Positions 26,220 through 37,642 of a DNA stretch of 64,000 nucleotides are shown piece by piece. The first letter of the stretch is position 1. The number at the start of each line of letters is the position of its first letter. The DNA comes from Apodospora peruviana (Eukaryota; Ascomycota; Sordariomycetes; Sordariales; Lasiosphaeriaceae). The position numbers and the translations under genes are program-made. Below the pieces are notes generated by a model, which searched no databases, was not told the DNA's origin, and was given only the letters and a program-made list of their open reading frames with translations. The stretch is taken from NCBI GenBank assembly GCA_033439685.1, contig JAUEDM010000005.1:1116001-1180000 (forward strand), in the 5' to 3' direction.

Positions 26220-27730
26220 TGGTTTGGTTTTTTGCGTCTTGTCCGTCTTGCCTGCGACTTGTGCCTGGTGCTGTGCCCTGAGGCTAGATCTAAAAGACTG
26301 GGTAGGTAGAGATGTTGCAACAAATGATCTAGACCGCACCGTAATGGGACCTACCTGGCCTAAAAAGGTCCAGACCCCATCCATCCATGATCATCTGCTG
26401 GTGACAAGTGTACGTTACATAAGGCGTGATGAGCTCAAGACCAGCCCATCATCCATCAATCCATACATCCAGAGTCACGGGGTCGAGGTTCTTACTGTTA
26501 TGGGTGTGGGTAAAATGGTGGTGTTGGGATATATGTTTTGAAACATAACGGGTTCTTTACTGTAATATGTTCTTTGTCTCTAGTGGCCGCGCCACCGCCG
26601 CCTTCTTGTTGTCCCCATGATGATGATGGCTGCCGCAATAATACATGATATGGTACGTGTCTGATGATTTCGAAAACAGGGTGGGTTGGACCCCTATTCC
26701 AATTCCTGAGCCACACTTTAGGTAGCATATTGAATGTATCCATTATGGGATCAGTTATGTCTCAGTATCAGATGTTTCCATTAGAATTAAAGAGTTAGTC
26801 TTGTGGGATTAACCGTTTCCATGTCCACTGGGAGGAGAGGTGTAGGATGCTGAGAGAAGAGAGGCTTCTTTTCTTCTTCTTCCTGTGAAACCAAAACTGT
26901 CACTCAATGAAATGATTGATTACTTTTATTCTTTTTATCTAACTTCTTTCTCTAGTTGCGTCTGTTTTAAAATATTCGTCATATTTCCATTCATATTCAT
27001 CACGCAATATCTTGCCCCGGTGGTGGTTATGTCGTGCTGCTGCTCTGACGGCTCATATCCACCTCACCAGCTATCATGATTCGCAGGTCAACCAGTTAAT
27101 AATCTTTTACTTCTGTTAGTACTGTTAACCACTTGGTAACAAATCCGTCGCCTGCTTCTTCTCTTTTCTTTTGCTGATAATTCCTTATTCCTATCTTCTA
27201 CACCCCCCGCCCCCCCATAGAACAACCGCAAAGTTGTTTGAAAGCAACACGTAATGAGAAAGTAATATTGTAGACATCCCGAGTTTGATTTGTCCCGGAG
27301 TTTCCTCGTCTTCTTATACGGAAAGAGCATAAACAGAAAAATCTCAGTCTGGTGTTGGGAAACGTGACTATTATTACCTACTCCAGCACACTAGGTGGCC
27401 AGCACCAAGTAAGCCACTCAGATTATCAACGAACCTTAAATTATGATAGCTGCTATGATTTAGAGCGATGTATATGGTCAGACATAAGGAGATAATTGTG
27501 AGAAATATTCGGTAACGCCACGGAAACTCTCGGGTATCGTTCTGGTTATGAACAACAAGAGACTATGATGAAGTAATATGTGCTCTACTCTCTCGTCTGG
27601 GTTTACAGCATACTCATTTTCCTACATTCTCATCTCTTGTAAAAGTAGTTGCGAACACCTACCTACCTACTATGTAAAGGGACACCAAATAGGGGATGAG
27701 GACGCCATCCAGGTCCTCGGTCCACAGCCC

Positions 27731-28848
27731 CTATTCGTGACCATAAACTTTCACATACGTTATGCAATGACCGGAAGCACCGCAAGCAACATAGTCGAGA
27801 CGACAAACTGCCACCGATGACAGTGCGTACGGCATCTGAAATACCCCCGATTTGTTGCCGGCAGCAACAGCAGCAGCAGCCTGTTCCGCCGACGTATACA
27901 CAGCCTTTGGCATGCTGTCCAAGTACATCGCCAGCGCGAGGATCACACATAGTGCGAGGCCAGCGGCCACACTGACGAATGTTCCATTGATTTGTACTCC
28001 GTTGTTGCGAAGAGTTTCAGTAGCTGTGGTGGCAGCGTCTACTGTGGCTGTTGCTACTCCCCTGTTCGTTTTCTTTCCAACAGTGGTAGAGGTATTATTT
28101 GGGCCAACTCTTGATAATGCGGAAAGGGTGGGGGTAAAATAGCTCGGGAAGACAGAACCTGCGTGATGTTGTCGAAAATCTCGTATGCGGCCAAGAAGAA
28201 CAATGAGTACTTGACGGCATGTTTCACGACTGTTATGGTGATGTCGGTCATATTTGGTGGCTGTCCAACGTTGCTGTTGCTGCTGCCAATGATGCAAAGA
28301 TAGCTTAACCCAATCAACAGCTGCAAGGACGAAAGCACATCGATCCACTTCACGGTTATTGTGCCGTAGAATGGTGGTATCTTCACCCTCGTGTAAACGA
28401 CATCTCTGCGACGGTGCTCAATGACGAAACGAAGAACGCTTTATAGTGTGAAGGCCATCCCGGCCGCCTCAAATAGGCTGATGAAGCCGGCCAGGCACGC
28501 TGCTGAGAAGGGTGAAGTAGACGGTGCTGCTGAGAAGGGCGGCGATAAGCTGGAGGGAGAGAATCGGTCGCGGTGTTGTTGCCCATACTGCTGCCTCCTT
28601 TTCTTAAATCCTTTTCCGAGTAGTATCGTCAGATACGCCCGACCCGATCCCTGAAAAATATCGAGCCACCTGGGCAGCGGCATCAAGGAGCGTCCAGCTC
28701 ATCACCATGCACGCCAACAAAGCCTTCTTGTCGACGACATTTTTTGTCAAGGTTGGACTAAACAGCAGCGTTGTCGCAGCGGCCGCAAAAAACTCCAGAT
28801 ATGCAACGCTATTGTTGAAACTTTTGACCCTTGTTCCTCCGGGCAATG
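27731..28848 (-). pseudogene. Multi-pass membrane protein remnant
   Basis: Read on the minus strand, hydrophobic segments follow one another in different frames. The first part (about 28846-28650) contains LEFFAAAATTLLFSP and ALLACMVMSWTLLDAAAQVA. Next comes ILSLQLIAALLSSTVYFTLL (about 28560-28500), which shifts frame into CLAGFISLFEAAGMAFTL. A TAA at 28441-28443 interrupts this frame, which otherwise continues into FVIEHRRRDVVYTRVKIPPF and further membrane spans (VLSSLQLLIGLSYLCII, YSLFFLAAYEIF). The final span is AGLALCVILALAMYL near 27930. A 46-49 nt intron around 28590-28640 is plausible. Changing TAA to CAA would reopen the frame, so a C-to-T change is likely. It could be the C-terminal half of the TLC-like gene immediately upstream rather than a separate gene. 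I see no catalytic motif and assign no function. Confidence 0.5.
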
Positions 28849-29760
28849 TTACGCAACTCGCCCTCGGAGCTTAGGCGATGCGCCGTGAGGCCTTCGTACA
28901 TTAGCAGTGTCGAGAGCTCCATACACACGAATCCAAACCCCATGACGATACCGACAAGACTGACGCGCCACTTCTCGGCGACGACGAGGGCGGCAGGCTG
29001 CGAGACCAAATCCCAGACGATCAGCTTGGAGCTGGCGGCTCCGTGGACGGAAAGGCGAACCATGTAAACAAAGTATACGGTCCAGGCTACCGACGGTGAG
29101 AACTAGGCCCAGGGCCCGGGTTCCGCCTTGCAGCGTCCACACTAGGGCAACGAAGCAGCCCGGCAGTCGGAAGGTGACCATGAGCACGACTTTTGTCACC
29201 GTGACCCACCAGCCAAGACGTGGACTGAGCTTGCCGTGTATCTTGCGGGGGTGGGCGGCATGGATAGCGAGTTCGCTGAACAGCCCGGCCCAGGCGATGT
29301 ACATCTGCCGGCGAGGGAAGTGGAAGGCCAGAATGGTCGTCATGTCTGCGATGCTCAGGATGTGGTGGATAATGAGCTCGGGATTGCCGGAGGACAAATG
29401 TTGTAATTCCTGGGTAAAGATGACGGCGCGGCAGCCCCAGCACCACTGCTCGGCTGTATTAAGCGGCCGCACGAGCCCGACGATGTCGGTCTTGGGAGAT
29501 GTCGTGAACAAAGCCGCCGAGCAGGCTGTCAAGGCGGCAACCTTGAATAAGGCGCCGAAAATCTGTACACCAAAGTAGACATCATAGCGCCTGCGAGCGT
29601 CGAACTTGAGGGCTTCGAAGAAGACGGGATTGGCGCGACATACAATGTACTCGGCCATGTATTTGAGGAGCGGCCACGCTGTGAGACCGGCTATTAGTGG
29701 AAGGAATGGCATTTCAGGGCCGCTAGAAGGGTACGGTGGCTGCTGTGGTGAGTCCCTCAT
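28809..29760 (-). pseudogene. TLC-domain-like membrane protein, frameshifted
   Basis: An ATG at 29760 opens about 220 codons encoding several membrane spans and a His pair in NPELIIHHILSIADM, followed by TTILAFHFPRRQMYIAWAGL. This resembles the conserved HH-containing helix of TRAM-LAG1-CLN8 (TLC) proteins, but the match is by eye only. At about 29090-29100 the frame shifts by one base within CGTCGGTAGCC. The protein then continues in another frame as VAWTVYFVYMVRLSVHG and VSLVGIVMGFGFVCMELSTL, ending at a TAG near 28809. The only intron that could bridge the shift would be about 40 nt with no branch site, so I prefer a frameshift. The MFS remnant at 30261 is transcribed away from it, with about 500 bp between the two starts. 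TLC proteins include ceramide synthases and lipid-sensing membrane proteins; the substrate here is unknown. Confidence 0.55.
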
Positions 29761-30260
29761 GATGTGTGTCCAGATTCATCATCGGCCAAGATGATATGAG
29801 GATATGGGAATGGAGACAAGCGAAGAGAGAAATGTTAGTCGTTCGAGGCGTGAAGGACACCTGTCGAGAGGTATCCGTAGAGGTTCCTTTTATCCACATG
29901 CTTGACCAGACTCAAACCTAAATGGTATCTTAGTTGATACGAGGTTATAAGTCATGACGAGTGGTAGGAAGCTGGGCCAGTGGAGATATTGGCGGCTGCA
30001 ACCTTGACGGCCTTTTCCTGGAACAGCTCGTTTTGCCATGGTCCAAAGTAACAGCAGCAAACTTTCCCTCGTCGATATCATCGGTTATCTTCTTTTTAGT
30101 TGGACAGAGCTGACTCAAATGTCAGGCAAGACTTGGTATGGTACAGATAACCTTCTTTTTTCTTTTGCGATGACCTGTCGGGTTCTTTACAATTTCTTTT
30201 TTCTTTTGGTCTTGGAGTTCGTTTCCGCAGTTTCATCGCTACCTTCGTGTGCTATCCAAC

Positions 30261-31940
30261 ATGGCCACATACAGCATGCAATCCGGCGTCGATGTTACGA
30301 ATCCGAATTCCTCTCAAGAAAAGCTGAGGGTAGAAGTTCCGGCTTGAAGCAGATATCCCGTCTCCCGAACACAGGCACGATGGATATACGGCTTCATGTT
30401 GATCATGCATTTCATGCTCGCAATCGACACCACCTGGGTGGCGGTTGCTCTTCTGGTGAGCAGAATCCCCGTCCCTCTCTTTTGGCCCAGACAAAAAGAT
30501 ATTTCGCTAACACAAAAGCAAATACAGACTATAGCAAAGGAGATGGATGCGAGCAAATCTGCCGTGTTCAGTCTCGGAACCGTCTTTTCCCTCAGTGCGA
30601 CCGTCTTCCAACAACCAATCGCCGAAATATCGCATGCCGTGGGGAGGAGGTGGGCCTTTATGGGAGTCTTTGTCATGTTCTCAGTCGGATCCATCATGGC
30701 CGCAACTGCGAAGAACATAACTACCCTCCTCGCTGGGCGGGCGATGCAGGGTTTGCGAGCGGCGGATCCGTCCTGGCAGCAATAGTCCTGACCGACCTGC
30801 TAGAGTTGAAGGATAGAGTTACTTGGCTGAGCGTCCAGAACGGCGTCCAGGCCTCGACCTCGGTCCGTTAATCAGTGTTGACCTTCTAAAGCTAACTTGG
30901 GTTCGTATTCCAGGCGGCGTGTGTAATAAACAACCCTTTGAACGCAGCTAACTCGTACGCAGAGGTGGCTGTTCTGGATCAATCTGCCTCCTATGTTCAT
31001 TTCTGCTGTCGGGCTCGGGATTCTCCTCAACTTTGACCAACCCGATGATGGAGTAAGGTCGAGCCTGAAGAGAGTCGACTGGCTAGGAATCCTCATTTTT
31101 ATGCCCTCGATAACAGCAGTACTTTTCCCATTCACCACGGCAGGCATTCTTTTCCCTTGGGCTTCGGCTATGGCAATCACACCCCTGGCAGTGGGTTTGA
31201 TCGGGTTGCTGCTGTTGGCCTTTCATCAAGGGAGGACCAGACGCTCCACTTTTCAGGAAGAGGCTCTTTGACAGACCCGTCACCAGCTCCGCGCTTGTCG
31301 GGCTTGGTGTCTTTGGGGTCGACGTAAACATGATCTTCTACTACCTGGTAGTGTTTTGGTCAGGAGTTCGCGGTTTCGACGAAACCATAACGGGTGTCTG
31401 CCTGCTTCCCGAAACGCTCGCCATTCCAATTGCGGCCATCCTCTGCGGCTTTGCCATGCGCAAGTGGAAGAGAATTAGAACAGTGATGCTTTTTGGATGG
31501 CCATTGACTTGTTTGTCGATAGGGCTGATGTGGTTTCTTGATACTGAGACCCCTCTGGCTGCTTTGTTGTTTATCAACGTCCTTGTTGGACTAGGAGCCG
31601 GAACAGTTATATCAGCGCTGAACGTGGCTTTACTGGTATCAACCAGGAGGGAAGACAGCGGGCACATCATGGCATGGGGATACTCTTCAAGTCTGCCGGC
31701 ATGTGCCTAGGCATTGCTATTGGGACGACCGTCTTTACTGCACAGTTGGACCAGCGGGTTGAGAGAGTGGAGGCCACGGAGGTTACGACCGAGTCCTTAC
31801 AAATGCTTCAAGACACAAAGCATAATCCAGCGAGCAGAGACGCCATTTGTCCGCACGTTGAGAATTCTCTAGTGGATATGCTGTGGCCTGTCTGGACTCG
31901 CCGGTGTTCTCTGCTGTTTGTGCAAGTACCCAGGGTTTGA
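30261..31940 (+). pseudogene. Broken DHA2-type MFS transporter
   Basis: The remnant resembles 14-span drug:H+ antiporters of the major facilitator superfamily. The start at 30261 gives MATYSMQSGVDV and then a TGA at 30345. Span 1 reads MLIMHFMLAIDTTWVAVALL. An intron at 30456..30527 (GTGAGC, GCTAAC, CAG) joins it to TIAKEMDASKSAVFSLGTVF, followed by PIAEISHAVGRR (motif A-like) and LLAGRAMQG. The second intron, 30901..30962, joins GPLISVDLLKLTW to RWLFWINLPPMF. Frame changes occur near 30748 (RAMQG to FASGGSVLAAIV), 30850, 31235 (FHQGR to PDAPLFRKRLF) and 31675 (HIMAWG to ILFKSAGMCLGIAIG). Well-formed introns and conserved motifs show that it was once a normal gene. The stop plus at least four frameshifts make it non-functional unless they are sequence errors. 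Such pumps often export secondary metabolites or toxic compounds; no biosynthetic gene is recognisable nearby. Confidence 0.8.
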
Positions 31941-34900
31941 CGAGCATTTGCAGCCGGAGCAATCGACAGAGTTGACGGAGGCACATCAGGGGCGCCGAGT
32001 CCGAGAGGAGTAGTAACTCCAGTATTCCAGCTCAAGAACATGCCAAGCTGTGTGAAGGAGTCCGTTCGGCCTCAAAAGCGGTTGTCTTTCGGCAATTCCG
32101 TTTTGCATAGCGAATAGGGGGTTTGCCATGTCTCCGCAGTACAGAATAGACAGATTAGAGTTTCGATCAGATCCTGCAAGTACCTCTACATTCTGAGATT
32201 TTCCCGAGGTAAGTCGATCGAATTCGCTTACACATCACGTTGCTCCATTGCTCGACAACCTCAATTGGAGGTATCGAGTCAAAAGGGGACCTGGATCTTC
32301 CCAAACGGGACCAGGTGATCGCCAGCTGTGACTGATCTTGGATTGCAGCGACGTCAGAGGTCGGTCCTGGTATTTGGAGGGCGTCTGCGGCGAAAGGGTG
32401 TAGAAAGAGTAATCGAGATTTGGAGATGTGAAGACCGACAAGCGAGGCTGTCGCCTGAAGTCAAGCTCACGGCCGATCCGCTTAGGATCCCGTCAGGTGC
32501 AGAGTAGACAGCCGAGGACTTATCTCAGGCAGACAACCAAAGACGAAACGACGTCAGGAATCAGACTCGATGCAAAGGTCCGATAATTGGGGGAGTCGCC
32601 GAAAAGTGGACTTGTCTCTGGTGGGTTCTCTGTTCAGGGTCCAAGGTCCCGTTTGCCCAAAAAGATATCTTCTTTCTTTATATTAATCCGTACTCGTTGA
32701 GGCTTTCTCTGACCATGAACACTCGAGGCAAAGGAGAATGCAGGAACGAGAAATGATCCCATCGTGATGGTTCGGCAAGGCGCTGTACAGGAAGCCACGA
32801 CATTAGTGGCCATCATCAAGCACGCAAGCCATGTGCCCTTGTGCCCGTATGTCGCCGCAACAGGGGAGGTTAACGGGAAACGTTGAGAATGGAGCTGCAC
32901 GTAAAACGCTCAAGACGGGAAATAAAATAAATAAAATAAAGATGGAATAAAATACAAGGAAATAATAGAAAGAAAAGAAAAGGCATGGCAGGAACTTAGC
33001 TTCACCAAGAGTCACCACAATCAGCGATGTCAATGATATCAACCCCTGCGTCCCCTAGTCCGGGGAAGGCGCCTTCCAGAAGGGCCAACTTGTATTGCAG
33101 CCAATGAATTGTGGTAAATTACACCACCCCACGGACGGGAAGACAATCCGGCGTACGGAAGTTACAGGGAGGGTCGGTCCACTTGGTCTAGTGCTAACTT
33201 GGCCGTGCGTTTGCCCGAGAGGAGAGAAAGCGGCCGAAGTCAGAAACAGCGAACCGGTCCGAGGAAACGAAAAAGACAAAAGGCCCCTGAAAGCGGGCCA
33301 GTTTCATGCTTTTGGGAAAGTGCGAAACGGTCTGTCCCAGCTCTTCGTGGCGCAAGGCGCAAGCTCACGCCCGACCTCCTGGGTCAAAACGCACCTGCCC
33401 TTCTGGAAGTTCTGGAAGCTGTCGTGGAAGGAACCAGGGATATGCCTGCCTCATCGTCCTGGCGCTCTTGCTCACGGACTCTCTTGATATTGGATTGTTT
33501 GTCGGTGAAGCCGTGAGAGAAGGCACGATCTGACCGGTACCTGAACTTGTGATGAGAATGGCATCCACGAGTTCAAGGAGGCTGGGAAGGATTCAGCTGT
33601 GCCGCCTGGCAGGGGCGATGATAAAGACACTTTCAACAATATTTATTAGGTACCTTACCTTAGACAAATACTCGGGCATCTAAAGGAGTTGGTAACCCCC
33701 TCTCTCACGGACGATATCAAATGTCTGATGCTAATATCTGCGCCTCTCGAGATGTAGGTATGCAGGTGGTGATGCTACGTAGCAGCCCGAGTTCCATGTT
33801 TGCTGAGCACTGACATTTTGATATCGAAACGGAGGTTGAAGGCAATTTATTGGGTTGTTGAGTTGTTTTGTTATTTTTATTAATCTTAAATCTTCCTTTA
33901 TTTCCTATCAGCGCTCTGATCATGGTCTTCACCCCCAGCCAAGAAGGCGCCTGATTAGGGAAGTGAAATTTCATTCTCAATGCCAGAATCCGGACCATTA
34001 CAACAAGGCTTGGACAAGGCGGATTGATTGACACCGCATGAACACGTCCGTCCATCGTTACAACATGCGCTGCCTAGCGTTTGTCTATGTAAATCCGGGC
34101 AGAACGACGGGAAGGAATATCAAACCGCCTTGACGACCATGGTTCCCATTGATGGTTCCCATTGATGACAAGTTCGATCACCGCATCGAGATTCGTCCCA
34201 TCTCTAACCTGTAGCATTAGCGTATAACGGGAGGAACATTCCATAAATCATCATCGCATGAGAGCATCCAAGCAAAATCGAAGCTGAACACCGTTGTCGC
34301 ACCATGGACCGACCTACCAACGCCAGCAGCCAAAGAGGGAAAGACTCGTAGAACGTTCTTTGTGGCACCGCCGAACAATGCGCACCGCCCAGATGCCGTC
34401 GCAAAACCACGAGTGCTGTTTTGTTAGCTTCGTCTGAGGCAGAGACATTGCCTGAGCGCTGCCTGAGCGCGTGTCCGGTGTGCAGCAACCCCCAAATCAC
34501 GTCCCTCCTCCTCCGTACACGTGAATAGAATCGCGTCTTCCCTTTTCAGACAGCAACCTGTGTCCCGTTCCCCAGATCGGCAACAATATGTACCCCGTAC
34601 GGACGACTGTAACTTTGGCGGTGTGTGGGGTGGTGAGTTGCCGGCCGGTCGGCCGGCGGCCCGGGAGAGCTGCTACCTGACACGGCTGGGGAAATATTTT
34701 TCGGACGCCCAGCTTTGGTTATCCCATGGATATCTCCCGTCCGTCCGTCCGAATCAATTTGTTTCGTCAAAGCGTACTCCGTACAGATCAGAAAGAAAAA
34801 CGGAACGAAAAGGACTGAAGAGAAAACAAGGTTTTGGTGTAATTAATACGGATCCATCCCATCGTGACTTTTGACGTACACGTGGAGCCAGTTGTCAATC

Positions 34901-37642
34901 CCGACGCGGTGTGTTGACGTCGATGCAGCACCGGATGCAAGATTCGGCAGGCAATTCAGGGCAACCGATTGCTTTGCTACGATGTCACGACAGCGCCGAT
35001 CTCCCTATATCTGCTGCCAACGGAGCCGTGTCAGCTGGGCTCCGCCGTTGGCACATGAACCACGTAGTTGCAGCAAATGGATACTGAAATAATAAATTAA
35101 TGAGAGAATAAAAATAAAATAAAAAGATCATTGTGAATATTCACGATATTCACAGAAGCCATCAAAGTTTGTTGGAGAACCCGACAGGTGAGCGAGACCA
35201 GTACGTAATCGAGCCTTGGGACCCAATCAAGTCATGTGATCTGTCGTCTCCCCAGACGCGGTTCGGTTTCCCCACGGTTTCCCCGCGGATTGACAGCCCG
35301 CATTCCGGGTAAACCAGGAGAGAGTCTTCCCCGTATTTTACCATGCTGGGAATTTTGGTCAACCAAACCAACCAGAAAGTTTGGGGAAACCGGCCCCAAT
35401 CGGGGGTGACATTGCGAGCCGCCAGCTGAGCTTTCCCCGACATCGCTTTCCTCCCCAGAACACGGATTTCTATGGGAGAGCAGGGAATAGACGGGTCGGA
35501 GTGGACACTCGGTGAAGACGGCAGGTGAACGTCGGCCGGAATGTCTCAACGATAGCCGGTAGACCGGTGGGCTGTGATTCAAGTTATCGTAATTACCCAT
35601 GATGCTTTCCACATGTCTGGAGTAATGGACGGACGGACCGACGGACGGAGGAAGCTGGGGAATTGTTGAAAACGGTCGGTAGGATACCGGTATGTTTCCA
35701 CCGGGTTTCTTCGCTGAGTAGTACCAGGAAACAGATGTGAGAAAAATAAAAATAAAAATAAAACTCAATTTATTTTCCGCAGATAATAATCAATAGCCCA
35801 CATAACATCTTTCCCCAGTTTCTATCCTGTTCCCGTTTTGTTAATTCTGATCTGCACAAACGCGGGGTGAGTGACGTGACGACGACCCAGACAGCGGCTA
35901 CCATTAAAGAGTAAGAAGTGATGCGCGCGTCTAGTAGGTAAGCATCACCACAAAAAGACAGTATTATCGTGAACTTGAGATGAATGGTGGACAGAGCCAT
36001 CGTCTTTCCACCCTTCCGTTTAGACAAAACCGTGTGTTCACCTTCTCACGCAATAAGGCTGTGTGCTGCAAGTGCCGCGCGTTCGCCGGATTGCTCTGCA
36101 AGCACGCAAATGTCATGATGCCGGTACTTGGTAGACGATTAGGCGCCGGACGAAAGGTGTCACCTGAGGCTCTTTGGCGCCGAGATGTGTGAGATGTGCA
36201 GACAAGTTATGCACGCCCAAGAAAAAGGTGTGGGAACATGGGCGGCAAAATATTGCACTTGTACAGTTTTGCGCGTTAAATCCTTTACCGAAACATATGT
36301 GTTTCCCAGGCACAGCACAGCAGCACAGCATCCGAGGTGCAGTGCGATACTTATCGCTACCATCGCCGTGGGATATCTGTAGTTTATCTTGCGTAAGGCT
36401 GCCACAACAACCGAGAAGCAAAAAGAGGGAGAAAGTATGTCGTGTAATCCGTAAATGGCCCCCAATCAAGCCGAAGGATCAAGCGCCAACCCCCCCCCCC
36501 CCCCCCCCCTCACCCCCCCGTTGTTGTCATTGAAAGGGATATGGTTGTTCGCTGAACTAACTTGGAGGTGTGCCTTTGACTGTGACAGGCCCATCACCAC
36601 ACACACGCGTCTTTTTGGCTGCCGGAGTATGGGTACTTACTTACCTTTTGAAAGTCGCAAGAGATGGATGAAGAAGGAGCAGGAAGCTCTTCCCCGTAAG
36701 GCGTGGCAGATATGGAAGCAAGCGAGGGAGCGCGCGCTTGTCGGCACTTTGCCTTCAGGTTTGTCCTTTTCTCTTGACTTTCAATTCTCGATAAAATATT
36801 TATCATTTTATCTGTATTATTTCCCCTGATGAATCTCTTCCTTCTTGTATCACCACCGATCCCCGACAACATGGAAGCGAAGCGGTTGGTTGCCCTACCC
36901 GCCTACCCGGGCCGCCTACCTCCCCGGAGCGGAGCCGAACACAGGGTGGCCGGGAAGGAGGGCCAACCTACATGATCGTGGCCGGCACTGCTGCTGCTAC
37001 TCAGTTGGCTACCGTCTCTCGATCTTACAAGTTATAATACTGATTGTTCACATCATATATGTGTAAGGGAGAGATGCGATGTGGTGACACGAGGCACACA
37101 TGCCATGGAACAAAACCAGAAATGTTAATTTGTCAAAGCCGATTCCATTCACCTTCATGGCTGATGTACCTAGACACATACTGGAGGAGAATATTCGTAC
37201 ACGATACATAGGATCATGTTAAAGACTTCATCCTTCGGCACTCCGCCCGATTGATTACGTGCAACTTAACTTCGAGTCCCCAAAAAGAAACGTGCCAACC
37301 TACCTCACATCTTGAAGGAAGACACGCGCGGTTATGCTGCAGGACATCAATCCATTATGCAGTTGGACCCACTGCTGAAACGTCTTCTTTTAATATATTG
37401 TAATCAATCGTACGTGGACTAAACCTTTTCTTTTCTCAAAAATGTTAGTTTTATGCCAGTCCATCGGTACCTTCCTTGCCGACCGTTTTCTTCTTTATGT
37501 GTGCGAGGGAGCGCCGTTATTGTCGCACCAGCGGAGTAATATGATCATGGCTTCAAGATTTATACAACGTTAGTTGATTCAAGACACTCAACTCAAACCA
37601 CGCTTTGCTTTATTTAGTCATCACCTAATACTCAGTGCCTAT
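31941..37642. other. Intergenic, no supportable gene
   Basis: No frame here has a recognisable product. The stretch contains a 20-nt poly-C run at 36490. On the minus strand, a short ATG-initiated frame (36872 to 36645) ends at a good GTAAGT donor, but I could not find a convincing next exon. The last bases are the 3' side of the CHY zinc-finger gene. Confidence 0.5.
36490..36509 (+). repeat. Poly-C run, 20 nt
   Basis: Twenty consecutive C, then TCA and a further C7. This is the third long C tract in the window, and all three have C on the plus strand. Confidence 0.9.

Larger units (their letters stand above)
7344..27730. other. 20-kb gene-poor stretch
   Basis: Open frames here are mostly 60-200 codons, overlap on both strands, and show no family motif I recognise. 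Base composition is mixed and locally GC-rich (for example 8.7-10.5 kb), unlike a strongly AT-rich RIP-mutated repeat. The stretch holds several microsatellites, two long poly-C runs and scattered TACCTAGG motifs. The first kilobase is probably promoter and 5' UTR of the minus-strand gene at 5511-7343. Genes made only of short exons, non-coding RNAs, or very old decayed sequence cannot be excluded by eye. Confidence 0.5.

Noticed and set aside
36645..36872. Minus-strand ATG frame of 76 codons (MLSGIGGDTRRKR to ISCDFQK) ending at a GTAAGTAAGT donor.
   Set aside because: No convincing acceptor or continuing exon was found within 300 bp, and the composition is not protein-like; the donor alone is weak evidence.
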